A stretch of DNA of 6,117 nt, taken from contig CANCKV010000220.1 in NCBI GenBank assembly GCA_947378615.1, positions 1 to 6,117 of the forward strand, given 5' to 3'. The notes beneath the pieces are model-generated. The model was not told the origin of the DNA, did not search any database, and was given only the letters and a program-made list of their open reading frames with translations. The position numbers and the translations under genes are program-made. The stretch comes from Chitinophagaceae bacterium. GTDB taxonomy: Bacteria > Bacteroidota > Bacteroidia > Chitinophagales > Chitinophagaceae. Positions within the stretch are counted from its first letter, which is position 1, and every line of letters starts with the position of its first letter. This document shows positions 5,775-6,117 of this stretch, piece after piece.

Positions 5775-6095
5775 ATGGACATACATTTCAACAATCAATT
5801 ATTGATAGATTTATTTGAGGGTAACAAGGTGAATGATAAAGAATTTCGCTCAAATCCAAACCTGATAAAACAATACATTAAGACTGTGAACAAACTAAGG
5901 GCTGTAGCTAAAGTTGAGGAGTTGTATCAATTTGCAGGGCTTAATTATGAAAAACTCAAAGGCAATTTAAAAGGGTATAGTTCGGTAAGAATAAACATAC
6001 AATACAGATTAATATTTGAAGAAATAGGAGGCAATATTGAACCTTTTGAAGTTGTTTTATTTAAGTTAGAAGAAATAAGCAAGCATTATCAATAG
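5775..6095 (+). CDS. higB: HigB-like toxin (RelE/ParE superfamily) of a type II toxin-antitoxin system
   Basis: This 106-residue basic protein fits the size and pattern of HigB-type RelE-superfamily mRNA interferases, which act at the ribosome and are neutralised by a HigA antitoxin. Two N-terminal helices (about 8-50) precede the core sheet. The core holds the family signatures LKG (61-63), SSVRINIQYRLIF with R72 and R78 (69-81), and a last strand VVLFKLEEISKHY. The basic residues K62, R72 and R78 are the likely RNA-contacting ones. I chose the ATG at 5775: an in-frame TTG at 5757 lies inside the probable -7 box and so would not be transcribed as a start. It has its own promoter and operator and is not part of the upstream operon. 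HigB is typically encoded before HigA, so the antitoxin is expected past the right edge; it is not visible here. Family membership is recognised from pattern; activity is inferred. Confidence 0.85.
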   Translation: MDIHFNNQLLIDLFEGNKVNDKEFRSNPNLIKQYIKTVNKLRAVAKVEELYQFAGLNYEKLKGNLKGYSSVRINIQYRLIFEEIGGNIEPFEVVLFKLEEISKHYQ

Positions 6096-6117
6096 TATAT
6101 CGTAACCGTAGGGCTTT

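Overview
The window looks like a defence island in an AT-rich Bacteroidota (Bacteroidetes-type) genome. The evidence is the HsdR/HsdS/HsdM protein style, the lack of clear Shine-Dalgarno sequences, a TAnnTTTG-type -7 box before the last gene, and a HigB toxin of the kind common in that phylum. The phylum call is an inference; no rRNA or tRNA is present to confirm it. All genes are on the + strand.

Bases 1-1844 hold the 3' end of a type I restriction-modification locus: the C-terminal part of hsdR (5' end outside the window) and a complete hsdS with two target-recognition domains, joined by a 1-base stop/start overlap. The hsdR part carries an in-frame array of seven 18-bp repeats led by a 28-bp near-palindrome, an apparent insertion into a linker of the restriction subunit.

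Bases 1860-5436 hold two tightly packed genes that are not part of a standard type I system. One is a soluble GHKL-fold ATPase without a histidine-kinase transmitter. The other is a 792-residue protein with two regions resembling degenerate phosphoribosyltransferase folds and a separate C-terminal block. A single base separates them, so they are probably made and used together. Their place directly behind hsdS suggests an accessory or stand-alone defence module; I do not recognise them as a named system. This is the best candidate here for something undescribed.

Bases 5442-5590 look like a scar. The first 42 codons of an hsdM gene start 5 bases after the second cassette gene and stop abruptly, followed by 20 bp resembling the 3' end of hsdS. 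This suggests that another hsdM-hsdS copy once stood here and was deleted internally. No intact hsdM is in the window.

Bases 5591-5774 are AT-rich and non-coding, with a weak hairpin, a perfect 10-bp inverted repeat and a Bacteroidota-like promoter. They lead to a HigB-family toxin gene at 5775-6095. Its expected antitoxin partner, if present, lies beyond the right edge.
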